From NCBI GenBank assembly GCA_015680685.1, contig MNCI01006964.1, positions 700,044-729,365 on the forward strand: 29,322 nt of DNA, in the 5' to 3' direction. The notes under the pieces are model-generated. The model saw nothing but the letters and a program-made list of their open reading frames with translations, did not search any database and was not told where the DNA came from. Shown piece after piece: positions 9,601 through 20,464 of the stretch. The DNA is from Gnetum montanum. Taxonomy: Eukaryota; Streptophyta; Gnetopsida; Gnetales; Gnetaceae. Position 1 is the first letter of the stretch, and each line of letters starts with the position of its first letter. The position numbers and the translations under genes are program-made.

Positions 9601-9980
9601 TGTGATGGCTTTCCAGCGGGCTATCCTACTACTCTTGTATAAATTATTTTTAATAGTTCATAGAATGTTGTTCTTGAAAATTATGTTAACTTGGCTGCAG
9701 AAAAGATAGTGTCTACATTTTTTGAGCATAAACACCAATTCCAAACATTAACGTTCTACTTCATTATACCTCATTTCATATGCAAATAGAGTGTGAATTA
9801 GGTAATAGATAGGGATTTCTGACCTGTCATTCCTCTTTTGGCACAACAACACAGCTATATATGCATCTGAGCTTGCCAAGTAGATGTAGAAAGGCTGATC
9901 CCTTTGTGGTGGGAAAATCGTTGGCAAGTATAACAACTCTTTCTTCAAGTTGTCAAACGCACACTAGCAATTCTTGGTCC
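9601..9980 (-). pseudogene. pol: RNase H domain attached to RT (inner pol)
   Basis: FDNLKKELLYLPTIFPPQRDQPF leads into LASSDAYIAVLLCQKRN and IHTLFAYEMRYNEVER, the RT-connected RNase H of Ty3/gypsy elements that removes genomic RNA during reverse transcription. After 9748 the frame is broken by several stops, with recognisable remnants of the tether to the second RNase H. Confidence 0.8.
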
Positions 9981-11195
9981 ATCCTTTCTTAAGCAAATGT
10001 TGCATAGGATGTAATTTTTCTATTAACTTCGAGATGAACCTCTTGATAAACTGTAACCTACCCTACAACCAACATAGTTCTTTGAGGTTTGTAGGTGGTG
10101 CTAGGTTAACGATGGCCTTAACCTTGTCTAGGTTGACTCATATGCCAGCCTCCGATACCAAAAACCCCAACATGCATCCAGTCTTGACTCCAAATACATA
10201 TTTTTTTGGGTTGAGCCGTAGGTCCTGCCTGAGACATCGTTTAAGGATCAACTCTAGGTTCTCTAAATGATTTTCCAACTTCTTAGATTTGACAACTATG
10301 TCATCTACATAGTCATTCAATCGCTCCAAGAGGTAATCACTAAAGATATATGTCATGGCAAGTTGACAAGTTACTCTAGCATTTTTTAGCCCAAAGGGCA
10401 TCATGATATAATAGTAAGTTCCCCAGGGGGTCATGAAAGTTGTAGTCAATTGATGTTCTAGGTTGATATGAATTTGATTATACTATGAAAACCCATCCAT
10501 GAAGGATAGTAACGTGTGGCCGACTGTTGTATCGATAAGTTGGTCAATACCCGGTCATGGAAAATTGTCCTTAATCGTTGCCTTGTTTAGATCATGGAAG
10601 TCTATACAGATGCATATTCCTCCTATTTTCTTAGAGAGAACAACAATGTTTGACACAAAATCTGAATAATCAACCACGTGGATGAAACCAACTTGATATA
10701 TCTTAGTGATTCATCACACACTGCCAACGTGATTTCAAGCTTAATCTTCCATGCTATTTGTCTAACCGCTTTGATACTTGAGTCTAACATGATGTTGTGC
10801 TGTATTAGTCACGAGCCTAAACTCGGCATGTCTTTGTATGACCATGCAAACACCGCAATGTTATTTTGGAGCACTCGGGATATGTCTCTTTGCGTTTGTT
10901 GGTCAACGAAGGAGCTAACCTTCAGGGCTTTACTTTCTCCTTTGTGCATAACCACAGAGACATCAATGACGAAATCCTTGATTACATCACCAACCTCCAG
11001 GTCTAGCGTTCGGGCCAAATGTTCTGGCCAGTCTAGGAATACTTTCGAGGCTGCTATGGTTATGTCACAGGAGAGGGCATTGGTTCCTATCATTGTAAGA
11101 TTAGTCTGTCTAAACGTTTCCCCATATGGGCCTGTTAAGGCTAGGGGTGAAAGTAGAGCTTCGTCCATTTGCGAACTGACCAGCAAACCCACCAA
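9981..11195 (-). pseudogene. pol: Reverse transcriptase (inner pol)
   Basis: The open segment at 10809-11195 ends FAWSYKDMPSLGS, the lead-in to RT in this clade. Then follow a decayed region with frame changes (ICICIDFHDLNKAT, FMDGFS) and the intact stretch 10138-10449, carrying MPFGLKNARVTCQ and the polymerase motif YVDD (codons 10300-10311). It continues FGVKTGCMLGFLVSEAGI and NLAPPTNLKELCWL. At least six stops and one frameshift are visible. Directly upstream of 11195 the frame stops at 11208, so the protease lies about 5.3 kb away across the antisense module. The large plus-strand frame at 10678-11232 is its shadow. Confidence 0.9.
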
Positions 11196-11753
11196 GAATA
11201 GCAGTTGTTACTTTTTTTTGTCAACCTGGTGAAATGATAGAAGGTTTTTTAGAGGTGCGTGTTAAAAAGGTTGTCAGTTTAACATCTTAGTGAACTGTTA
11301 CAATATGCACAGTTTGTAAGAAAATAGCAAGCCAAGTTTCCTAGATATTAGTGTAATATTTTTGCGAACTATGATGAAAGGTATAATGTGGTGTGTCTAG
11401 CATGACAAAACAGCTAATTTAGGATTTCTTGTAAACTATAGTTAATGCAACCAGATTATAAGATGAGGAGCTACATGTTAGTTTAGGATCTTTTCGGATC
11501 GTCATCAATGTGATATCTACGGGATTAATGGTACGATCTTCACACTTCATGTCACACTGACATACCTATGTTTTTGGAAAGTTCCACATTGATCTGATGT
11601 GAAAATAGCTAGTTTTGACCATCACATTTATAAGTTGATGGTTCTTCCTCAAAGTAGGCTGTAGACATCAAGAATTTAAGTTAGGCTAGAGCAAAAGGAG
11701 AGCAGAAGGGAGGCGTAAGTAGACGATTTTGTGAAGATTATTCAAATGTAGCC
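11196..11753 (+). other. RT-side edge and putative 5' flank of the antisense gene (inner copy)
   Basis: This noncoding stretch is shared with 2650-3148 of the outer copy. It holds two minisatellite-like units (11273-11295, 11477-11500) and a TATA-like TTTATAAG (11627-11634) about 120 bases before the ATG. I find no terminal inverted repeat or target duplication that would mark how the module arrived. On the minus strand it could contain the 3' end of an intron in the retroelement transcript. Confidence 0.4.
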
Positions 11754-14700
11754 ATGGCACTGAAGACTAAAGAAAAACATGCCAAATTGGCAAGAATTGA
11801 TGAGGTACAGGAAAGCTTGGGGTAAATTTTGAAGGCATGAGTCGAAACTCGGGAGGCTACCCCACTCACCCAATAAGTCGTTCCTTACTCTCCTTGTTGG
11901 GTTATTTTCCCTATTATGGTATCGTAGTTTGTATTTGTTTCAAAGATGTGCATTATGCTGGGTATAAATACCTGCCTATACTAATTATGCTACTGGAATT
12001 TGTAATATTACTCCTATCTCCATTGTCAGAGACAGACCTTACATTGTCGTAAGGGTTTGGGCGATCTTGAGTAATATTGTACAAAACACAATACATAATG
12101 GGTCAGGCATCTAGCTATTGTACCCTTGCATAGTGCAAATGGGGTTTTGTTGCCTTGCCTGTAATGGTTGCGTGTTACTTTGGGGTAATATGCAGTGTTG
12201 CCTTTTTCACCATTGTCAAAGACAGACCTTGCACCCTTGCAAGGGTTTGGGTGGTTTTGGTAATGCATTTCTAGCGTAACATGTGATTTCCTGGGAGTCA
12301 AGGTAACAAAAACCTTAGTGTTGTGTAATGGATTCTTACTAGCCTTTTTGATTTGTTTTGTTCTAACGTTGTTAGTATATCTAAGCTATTTTTCTAATGG
12401 TAGTGTATTTTACTGTAAAGGATTATGCTAAAGCCCATCCTGATCTTCTTGGACATTATGGGTGTTCTTTGTTGTTTACATGTTCCCATGGCCAATGTTC
12501 CTCCTTCCCATGCTCATGTAGGGGGAGAGGCGATTTGGTTCCAGAAAGGCACATGAGAGTGACACAATTTTTATTGCGTAACTTTAGCATAATTATTTGG
12601 TCACATCTGTCAGCTGAAATGGCTGGCATTATCCTAGAAACGCTGCTAGTCGGATCATCATAGAGTATCTTGACGTTCTTGGTGGACGGTTCAATCGAGG
12701 TCATAGGTGAGAGGGATCACAAACAGAGCACCAAGGGTTTGAGATGCTTATCTTGGATATGGAAGATGCCTAGGTTTGACTGTTATCATGCCTACAGTAC
12801 GTTGTTCATAGCTCGTCATCTCACGATCTATTTTCAGAATCCACCTGGCCTCATGTACTACACTGGTGAGTAAGTGTTTTCAAGGTATTATGATATGCTA
12901 ACTGTTGTTTGATTTTGCATGAGGTATAAATGATTGTATACATTCTATGATGTAGGTTTTTTATCAATGTGGATGGCCGCCAAGATGACACGGACATGTT
13001 ATCGATGGCCGAAACAGCCAGAAAGGAGTTCACTTCCATTAGCAATGTGCATGCTGGTATCCTAGGGTTATTGGGATTTGAAATCCAACACTACCCTATC
13101 TAGTACGTCAAATTATTTGCCCAATGTAGAGACACTAGATGGCTGGATAAGGAGTGGACTTTGGATCGTCCCATCACCATTGACGATGTGCAAGAGAACA
13201 TCCCACCATTTCCCTTGCCCTTTGGACATGGTAAGTTACACTACGGTGTTAAACTGCGTGATCCTACGAAGTGAGATCAATGTGTAAGATTTTTTTACTT
13301 TGTTGTTTTTTCTAACATATTGTTTTATGTTTATAGTTAGGGAGTTACGGGAGGTCACAATGATGGCTTCTGGGCATGAGACGAGCAGTCTCTTTTTCTA
13401 TTACAGTGACATAAATGAAGTGCAATGTTGGCTCTGTCACAGAGTGGCCCCAGCTGCCATAACTAATAACCTCTAAGAAGCTAGACTAATGGAGCTATTT
13501 CTATCTATAACCCCCAATGTCACAGTGGTTAAAATGTTAACCCTAGTCAACTCCTTCAGCAAGGAAGCTGAGCATATTCACATGCACGTACGTAACGTGC
13601 ATGTGAGTTTTGATATTAACGCTCGATTATTTGCTGAATTTTTTGGCATTCTTTCTAATGGTCTTCCGATGGAAGAAAGGTCAAAGAGAGGTTCCAAGCA
13701 TAAAAAGGACATAGAGGAGTGGCTAGGGGTTAAAAAAGAACCAAAAGGCATCCTCGGTGATAAAATCAAGCTAGAGGTGGCTAATACCATCTATCCCCTC
13801 TTCTAAGCTCGTGCTTTCCCTAGGCTACTCTCCCAAGGAAGAATCCTTGGCATAGATTAGGCTTGGATTATGTGGGAGGTTATGGAGGAGGGGACATGAT
13901 ATAATTGGCCTAGTTACCTTGCTGAAGGCCTGCAGGCTGAAATGGTCAAGCTTTGCAAGAAACTCAAGTCCCGTTTCAATGTGCATTTTGATGTTTTCTT
14001 TAGCTTTCTTTCGGTGTTTTTCGGAATTCCTAGTGGTTCATAGGGATGAAGTTTGGATGTAGCAAGACCATAACTAGATTTCCAAATTATGGATTTCCTA
14101 GGTCTTCCACACCATCTGATCCCAAGATCCCCCTAAAAGAATCGGGAAGTTGCTTTCAATAATAACTAAGGATCGGGTGGTGCCTCCCGTGTGAGGCCAA
14201 GAAAGCATGGCTGGGGTGCCCCCTTCTTACACCAGCAGTCCATCGAGGGGGAAATGCCTAGCAGTAGAAATAGTAACCTCATCAGTTCAGAGGAAAAGAA
14301 ATCATTCGGCTGTGGAGTCTTCCGGTCCGACTGGTGAAGAGGGGAGGAAACTGCGAATTAGGTTTCACAGGAGCCATCCCTTGGCTAGTAAGTAGAAAAA
14401 TTCATGATTAGTTTATACGTATTACGCTACGTATAGATGTCATTGCACAACTTAGTGCTTGTGAAAAGTAAGTAAATTTTATTTTATTAACTGTGTTGTT
14501 TGATAGAAAAAGGGGAAGATGTAGAGGAGTTGACCCCTGAAATAGGGGCCATGGTCTTTCAGCATGGGGAAGGAACCCGAGTTTTGGAAGAGGAGGCCCC
14601 TGTTAGCAACGTTGGTGGCACACAGGTTCCTGTGCCCCGACGGGGATGCAAATGTAGAGGACACCAAGGTCCTTATGGATGGCTATGAAAAGGAAAAGCG

Positions 14701-16239
14701 GCACATCACTAGTGAGTTCAACCTTTCCTCAGAGGGAAATCCTCTCACTATTACCCTTGGGGGTTTTCCGAATTAGAGTTTTATGTTATTGTAATGTCTC
14801 CATTGTCTTTTTGTCTACTGTGATATGTCTAACTTATTTTTCTTATGTAATAGGAACTTCTGATAATGGTGGCATACCTTTGTCAGTAATCCCAACTCAG
14901 TGTTGGGCTGAGTTTCTTGATAAATTCACCTTTATGGAGGGGATTATGGATGATATGATCCATCACCTAGAATGACTTGATCCTGAGATTGGTACATTAC
15001 TGTTGTTACATTGTTACATCAAAATCGTCGAAATTGCGGCATTACATTATCCTGTTGCGTCTAACTATTTATTTTCATGTCACGGGATTGCATCTCAAAT
15101 GGGATCCCAAAGATCCCATTGACTTAGACACTACCCCCGAGTCATCATCAAAGGTGACCAAAGTGCCACGAAGCCTTTACTATGAGATGCATAAATGTGC
15201 ATTATGCTCGGCCCATTCTCTATGGGAGTTTAAAATGTCAACAAAGATCTTTGGAAGAGGTTGCAAAAAACAGAAAAGGAGAATGCAACCCTAAATGTTA
15301 GGGTTGAGGACCTTGAGTCTAGGAATGAATTTTTGCAAGCCCGAGAGACCAATGACAAGAATTGGTAAACATCTATGATCAACTATGCCCATTATTGGAT
15401 AGTCGTCAAAAAAAATGTCTAAGCAAGCCGTGAGCTCATTGAGAAATAGATGTAAATGGATCTCCTAACCCAGAAGAACCAGGACTGGAAGTATTTCAAC
15501 GTGAGGGTTCAAGAATGGAGGCAGGCATAGAAAGACAATAAGCACATGTATAAGCAAGAAAGTGCTACCTACCGCCAACATTACAGGGATTCCGTAGTTG
15601 AAGCACGGTCCCTCATGTTATTCCTCGATCTCATCAATTCTTCTTGAGTGTATGAAAAGTTCCAGGAGCAAGTGATAGTAAGTGCCTCCCCTAAGAGAGA
15701 GATAAATCTCCTTGGTGGGGAGACTACTGTCCCTTCCTTCTTTCCCGAACTTCCCTGGTGGACTCCTGTGGAAAAAGGGAAGGTAAAGACTGGAACTGAT
15801 CTAGGAGATGTCATTTGGGTTGAGTTCACTGAGGACGAGATCATGCGATGCCTGTTAGTCAGCCTGGAACAAATTCCTTTCGCGACCAACGTAGGACCCT
15901 CGCAGGTGAGCCATGTTATAATTGTATTATTCTTATGCGTAATGTTGGTGGCGATGCTAATGTGTGTTTCATGTCAAATCGTAGCATCAACACAAAGAAG
16001 GTCCTCATGAAGATGAGCATGATGCAGATAATCACCCTTACGAAGAGGGTCTTCATGAGGAGGAGGCCCACAGGGATGATCGACCTTACGGAAAGAGTCC
16101 CCATGAGGAAGAGCCTTGCAGAGAGGATCACCCCCACGAAGAGACACCACACGAAGAAGGTCCTTATGAGGATGATCTTCATGAGGTGAAGGTGGAGTTG
16201 AATGACGTAGATGGAAGTGGTAACAAAGGAAATGTGTAG
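11754..16239 (+). pseudogene. Antisense multi-exon gene inside pol (inner copy, uninterrupted)
   Basis: I read eight exons: 11754-11872, 12421-12869, 12955-13230, 13337-14387, 14507-14711, 14854-14991, about 15080-15905 and 15983-16239. Most introns run GT(A/G)AG to AG and match the outer copy's introns in place. Exon 2 has KGLRCLSWIWKMPRF; exon 3 has GFEIQHYPI and WLDKEWTLDRPITIDDV; exon 4 has MHVRNVHVSFDINARLFAEF and a basic RSKRGSKHKKDIEEW; exon 5 is acidic; exon 6 has FTFMEGIMDDM; exon 7 is helical and coiled-coil-like, then GETTVPSFFPELPWWTPVEK. Exon 8 is an acidic tail rich in His, Glu and Asp pairs (PHEE-type repeats) ending GNKGNV. Stops occur in exons 1, 4, 6 and 7, so this copy is dead. 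The total would be about 1,000 residues. I recognise no named domain; a transposon-associated or captured host protein is possible. Confidence 0.65.
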
Positions 16240-16368
16240 TGTGGCTATATTGGCCAAATACTTTGTCAGATGAAATGGAGTAAAGGATAACGTTCTTTGA
16301 TCAATGTGATCTAAAAATTTTAGTTTTTTGATTTTATGAAGGGAAACATATTGTTAGAAGGGTTATGC

Positions 16369-16502
16369 ATTTTAGGCCACTACAGGCCACTAATAGTTTA
16401 AGGCCATTTTAGACTAGGCCATCGTAACTGTAAAATAATAAAAAAAATTACCAGTTTTAGGCCGTAGTAGGCCGTAACTAGTTTAAGGCCATTTCAGGCC
16501 AT
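16369..16502. repeat. Two-unit GGCC-rich direct repeat after the antisense gene (inner copy)
   Basis: Units at 16369-16422 and 16455-16502 (period about 86) each read TTTTAGGCC, a second GGCC, TAGTTTAAGGCCATTT and a final GGCCAT. The outer copy has the pair at 24542-24593 and 24627-24675. They lie between the stop codon of the antisense gene and the protease end of pol, so they are near the second edge of the module. Confidence 0.65.
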
Positions 16503-17150
16503 AGTGCGTATGAAAAAAAATGTAATAAAGAAAATGTGACAAGAAAGAGCGTAAATTGTGTAATAGTAAACAACGTGGACTAATATGATATGTCACATCA
16601 ACATGATTCTGTGCTAGTTCCGTAGTTGCTTCTTGATTTTTTTTTAGTTTTGGCGATGCGTATGGACAAGGAGGCTTATTACAGCATTCCTCTACGCTAT
16701 CATATTCTCCCTGGAAAGGTAATTCAGCACAACTCAAGCTTTCATTAGCCACTGTGTCGGCCTATTTAACTGTTGGGGCAGGGGTTTGATCTTCGGGGAT
16801 CTCAATCTTCAAACCCTGTTCCATTTCCACATTGTTAACCGCTTGGGAGATCATCTTATCACCATGGATGATCACTTCCCCGCCCCCCTCCCCCTAAATT
16901 CAAACATGATGTTGTTGTGGGATTGATCTAGTAAAGAAAACCTAGCTTGTCCACTATGTGGAATGGGATGACATTGGCAATAGCTCCATCATCTACGTGT
17001 ACTCTCTGGACTCTGTACTGGTCAACCCGGATAGTGATGAACATGGGTGTTGTTGTCACCTGACCCTTTTCTGGGTCATCCTTAATGAACTCATCATGGA
17101 ATATCAATTGGGAAGGCTATGGTTGTTCAGCAGTGGGGGAAAGCATAATT
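16483..17150 (-). pseudogene. pro: Aspartic protease region (inner gag-pro)
   Basis: The protease processes the polyprotein. VHVDDGAIANV near 16970-17010 is the active-site motif: DDG stands where DTG or DSG is usual, a variant seen in this clade. Downstream, the fold's C-terminal ILGRSWLAQL-type segment is damaged in this copy but clear in the outer one. The frame then continues open from 16752 to 16483 with CCNKPPCPYASPKLKK and stops inside the GGCC repeat, so pol does not run into RT. Confidence 0.7.
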
Positions 17151-18014
17151 GAATGGAACTGCTTCTTCGTTTGTTGGTAAGCTCTCGTCCACGAGTATGG
17201 ATGCTAACATGCGAACCATGGCTTCACGATGTTTTTTTAATCTCATGAAAAACTCATAGAGGCTCAGTGTTGTATTTTTCTATTTAAGAGCCTTCTTAAC
17301 TTGCATAAAAGCATCAAGGAGATCATGCCCACGATCTGGCTGCTTGTTACCCTTTTCTTCTTCCATTCATCCTAGGAGACAGATCTCTCAGGGAGGAACA
17401 GTTTCTAGTTGAGGGTTGCATTTTCTTGGGTTGGGAGAAGATGGTCATGTTTGCGTAGCATCATCTTTTTCAGGGGATGGGTGCAAGGGTTCTGAGGTGA
17501 GGAGTGTAGGCTTGGGAAACCCCAGCATAAGTTGGTCCTTGGTTGTGTTACCTATCATAAGCCTCTATCCTTTCCTATTAGGTTGTGATTGTGGTGTTGT
17601 CTTAGATATTTTCCCTTACGTAGAAGGAGCAACTAATGGTTTTGGCACTGTGATGACAAAGGGTGCCCTAGGTGCGGGCATAGGCTAGGCTGTGACTTTA
17701 CTGACAATGGGCTATGGAATGAAGATTTAAGACAGGACTCAGAGGATAAAAGGTTGTCATTGAGCCACACCTATCAATGTTCATGGGCTTGTCGTCTGAG
17801 GCAGGCAAGGAGGCACACACAACACAAAGGATTTCTTTGGTTATGTTTGGCCATCACCCTCCGTGCCCACTACATTGATAGTGTACCATGAATTATTTGC
17901 ATTTAACGGGTCTTGGTACACATGCATGGATTAATTTTTTGGATAGACCAGACTATTGCTATCTAGGATCAGTTTACCTTGATTGATCATGCATCGAATG
18001 TCATCTTTCAACGC
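17151..18014 (-). pseudogene. gag-protease linker (inner copy)
   Basis: This stretch lies in the same minus-strand reading as the gag zinc knuckle upstream and the protease downstream. It is low in conserved motifs and broken by many stops; MHVYQD and YTINVVGTEGDGQ are shared with the outer copy at 26281-26200. The plus-strand open frames here are shadows. Confidence 0.55.
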
Positions 18015-20209
18015 CTAGCAGTAATCCATGTCATGATCACACAGCTGGTGGTAGTCACAAAAATGATCTAGCCTAAAGTTTTTGGGGACTCGCGGTTCAC
18101 TAGGCAAGGCCAAGGAGGGATTCTTGAGCAACTCACAATGTCTTCTATGATGTTTCAGACCTTCCTCAGATACCTTCTTGTGTTGGATGTGGCCAGTTCC
18201 CAATAGTTGCTTCAGAAGTTCTGAAGGCTTTACAGGTAGAGCCGTCTATTTTGAGCAATATTTATGCTCAAAATTAGGCCTCGACTATGGGGATGCCTCA
18301 GGGGCAGGTGTCGTTTCTTGATTGATGTTGTTTGAGCTAGTCATGGAGTCAGTAGATGTTGTAAATACCTTTGTGTTGTTATTCTTCTTCTTGGCCCCTT
18401 TGGCTACAGCTACTACTGTTGTCATTGCAGCTTTGCCCTTTTCATTGCTCTTGTTGTGGGCATTTTTGTAGACCACATACGCTGGGTCTTTGCTAGCCTT
18501 AGTCTCATCTTGAATGCTCTTAGTCTGAGCGAAGGGTTGGCTGAGGGAGCAGGGAGTGAGGTAAGACAATTTAGACTTGATAAAGTCATTGACTGCCCCC
18601 TTGAAGATTACCAATAGATGAGCCTTCGCGATGGATTCACAGATTTTATTCAAGGTGACACTCCACCATTGTATAAACTTTTAGACTGGCTCGAGTGGAT
18701 CTTTCTTAACTCCCATTAGCTGGTCCAGTGTGACTTCTGGTTTTAGGTTGTATTTGAAACGAGTCACAAACTGAGTTAGTAGCTCTTCCATGGTTGAGAT
18801 GGAAGAGTGTGAAAGTACACGATACCATTCTAAATCTTTACCCATTAGGGACATAGCAAAGACACAGATGATGGTGTGTGGCCATTGCTGCAGTAACAAT
18901 GACTCTGACCAAAAGGTAACTAAACAGGCGTTGGGATTGCCTTCTCCATTGTATTTTGTAAAATGGTGGAGTGGCATCCTAGGAGGTAATGACAATATGG
19001 GTAATGCTAGACTAATAGGATTTTCATGGTAAAAATTCATGACCTGTATTATTTCAGAATCGGCAACCTTGAGGTGTTTAACCTCCTTGGTAAGGATTTG
19101 GATAAGCTGGAAGGCTTGATCTAGACCCATGGACGAAGAAGTTTGTTGTGGAATAGTAGGGGGAACCACGTTGCATGGTGGGATAGGGGCAATAGCATGG
19201 CCTATGAGCAATGTTGTCAGAATCGTCCCTATAGGTGGTACCACCTGCATCATCCACCACTTGGCAGGTGGTACAGATAGGGCTACCATGGTTGATTGTG
19301 CCACAGGGTACATTGTTTGCGTAGTCGGGGGTACAGGCAATTACCCTGCATTCAGGTTTACTGCTTGCGAGACCTGGCTTTGATTATGTGGGAGATAAGA
19401 CATCTGTGTAGACTATGCAACAAGAGGTGATGTATTCGGAGCCCACCATGCGACAGTGGCGGGTCCTGTTGTTAATGGTTGTGCAAGAGCAACAGCTAGG
19501 ATGGTAGAAGCAGTATGTAACTGCGAGGTAGGTACTACATGTACATGCGGTGATGTAGGCGTAGGTATACAATGGAACAAGTTGGCTAACTGGGATTGTA
19601 GAGGAATGGTCTATGAAGGAATACCACCTGGGAATGTAGTTGGGGAGAAGAAATGCTAATGGGCCGCATGCGCAACATGGTTGGCAGTAGACAACAATAA
19701 TTTCGTAGTGACCATAAATAGTGGATTTACATGGGATTCTATGGAGGGAGGAGCCATGGAAAAGTTAGCATGACTGCCTCCCTTGAAGTGGGCATCTAGG
19801 TCTTCCTACCCATCGTTAGATGCTTACTCACGGAACACCTCATCTTGTTGTTCTATTGATGCTTTAGTCATTTACAGCTGATCCAACATCCATTGTTGCT
19901 GATCCGAAGAGGGTATGAAAGTGTCAGGCAAAGAGGCACGAATTCCTTCCCATTACAGTAGATGAACTCGTATTCACATTTCACTTCAAGTTCTTATGGG
20001 TACATGGGCAGGTTCACTACAAGCTTAGCACAAAGGAAGTTGTAGTGTTTCGAGTGCTGAGCATGTCCTTCAGGCTCCTTATTTTAAATCCTGAGGAACC
20101 AACGTGGCCACACTGAACTAGGCAGTGACTCAGTAACAGTAGGCATAACCTGCACCATCCAAGGGTTTTTGAGATTAGCAGTGGCAATAGATGTAGTTGG
20201 TATAGCCAT
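18015..20209 (-). pseudogene. gag: gag nucleocapsid precursor (inner copy)
   Basis: Gag forms the virus-like particle that packages element RNA. The start is the ATG at 20209 (MAIPTTSIATANLKNPW), which follows the leader. A long Pro/Ser/Thr-rich N-terminal part with several stops runs to about 19340. The conserved gag domain at 19340-18285 has LPPRMPLHHFTKYNGEGNPN, MSLMGKDLEWY and FVTRFKYNLKPEVTLDQL, split by a stop near 18681. A Lys/Asn/Thr-rich tail follows. The zinc-knuckle-like CDYHQLCDHDMDYC lies at 18060-18015 with a stop directly after it. Organisation matches the outer copy throughout. Confidence 0.88.
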
Positions 20210-20464
20210 TCGCTACGTAGCTAGAGGCTAATGATAATAAGGCTAAATATCACAAAGGAAAAGGTAGATTAAAGGCAAATGTGGGCTTTCTATCCAACTG
20301 GATTCCAAAGGAATCATCAGAGCGACCAATCTATACCACACAATCACATAAACAACCACAGAGGTATTACGTTTACGTTAGTCAACAATGGGTACAGACA
20401 GCTTACAGGACTACCCGTGAAATGTAGATTGGAGGTTCAGGCCCTCCTTCTAATGCCAGAAAAT
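20210..20464 (-). other. Leader between 5' LTR and gag with primer-binding site
   Basis: The leader is 255 bases. Six bases inside the LTR the minus strand reads TGGCATTAGAAG (20447-20458), which matches 9 of 12 positions of TGGTATCAGAGC, the usual plant initiator-Met tRNA primer site. The mismatches fit general decay. No upstream open frame of note is present. Confidence 0.6.

Noticed and set aside
10678-11232. 184-codon plus-strand open frame
   Set aside because: It lies opposite the RT lead-in, whose minus-strand frame shows a recognised FAWSYKDMP motif; the plus translation has no motif and is interrupted in the outer copy's equivalent.
12026-12301. Minus-strand frame shared with 3462-3695
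   Set aside because: It falls in intron 1 of the antisense gene in both copies, has no motif, and its conservation follows from the copies being related.
11754-16239. Naming the antisense gene a plant mobile domain (aminotransferase-like) protein
   Set aside because: Such domains are known in plant retroelements, and a few phrases in exons 2-4 are suggestive, but I could not match the characteristic motifs, so the family is left open.
15916-16257. 113-codon minus-strand frame (and 24118-24471), hydrophobic and present in both copies
   Set aside because: It is the complement of the acidic repeat exon; the GAA/GAG-rich repeats on the plus strand make long open frames on the other strand. The plus reading joins by splicing to exon 7.
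16240-16482. Terminal inverted repeat of a DNA transposon bounding the antisense module
   Set aside because: I compared both module edges by eye and found no inverted match or flanking duplication; the shared minisatellite-like motif is direct and weak.
19129-19659. Gly/Thr/Cys-rich plus-strand open frames (also 27717-27908)
   Set aside because: They are shadows of the Pro-rich N-terminal part of gag on the minus strand, which matches in both copies.
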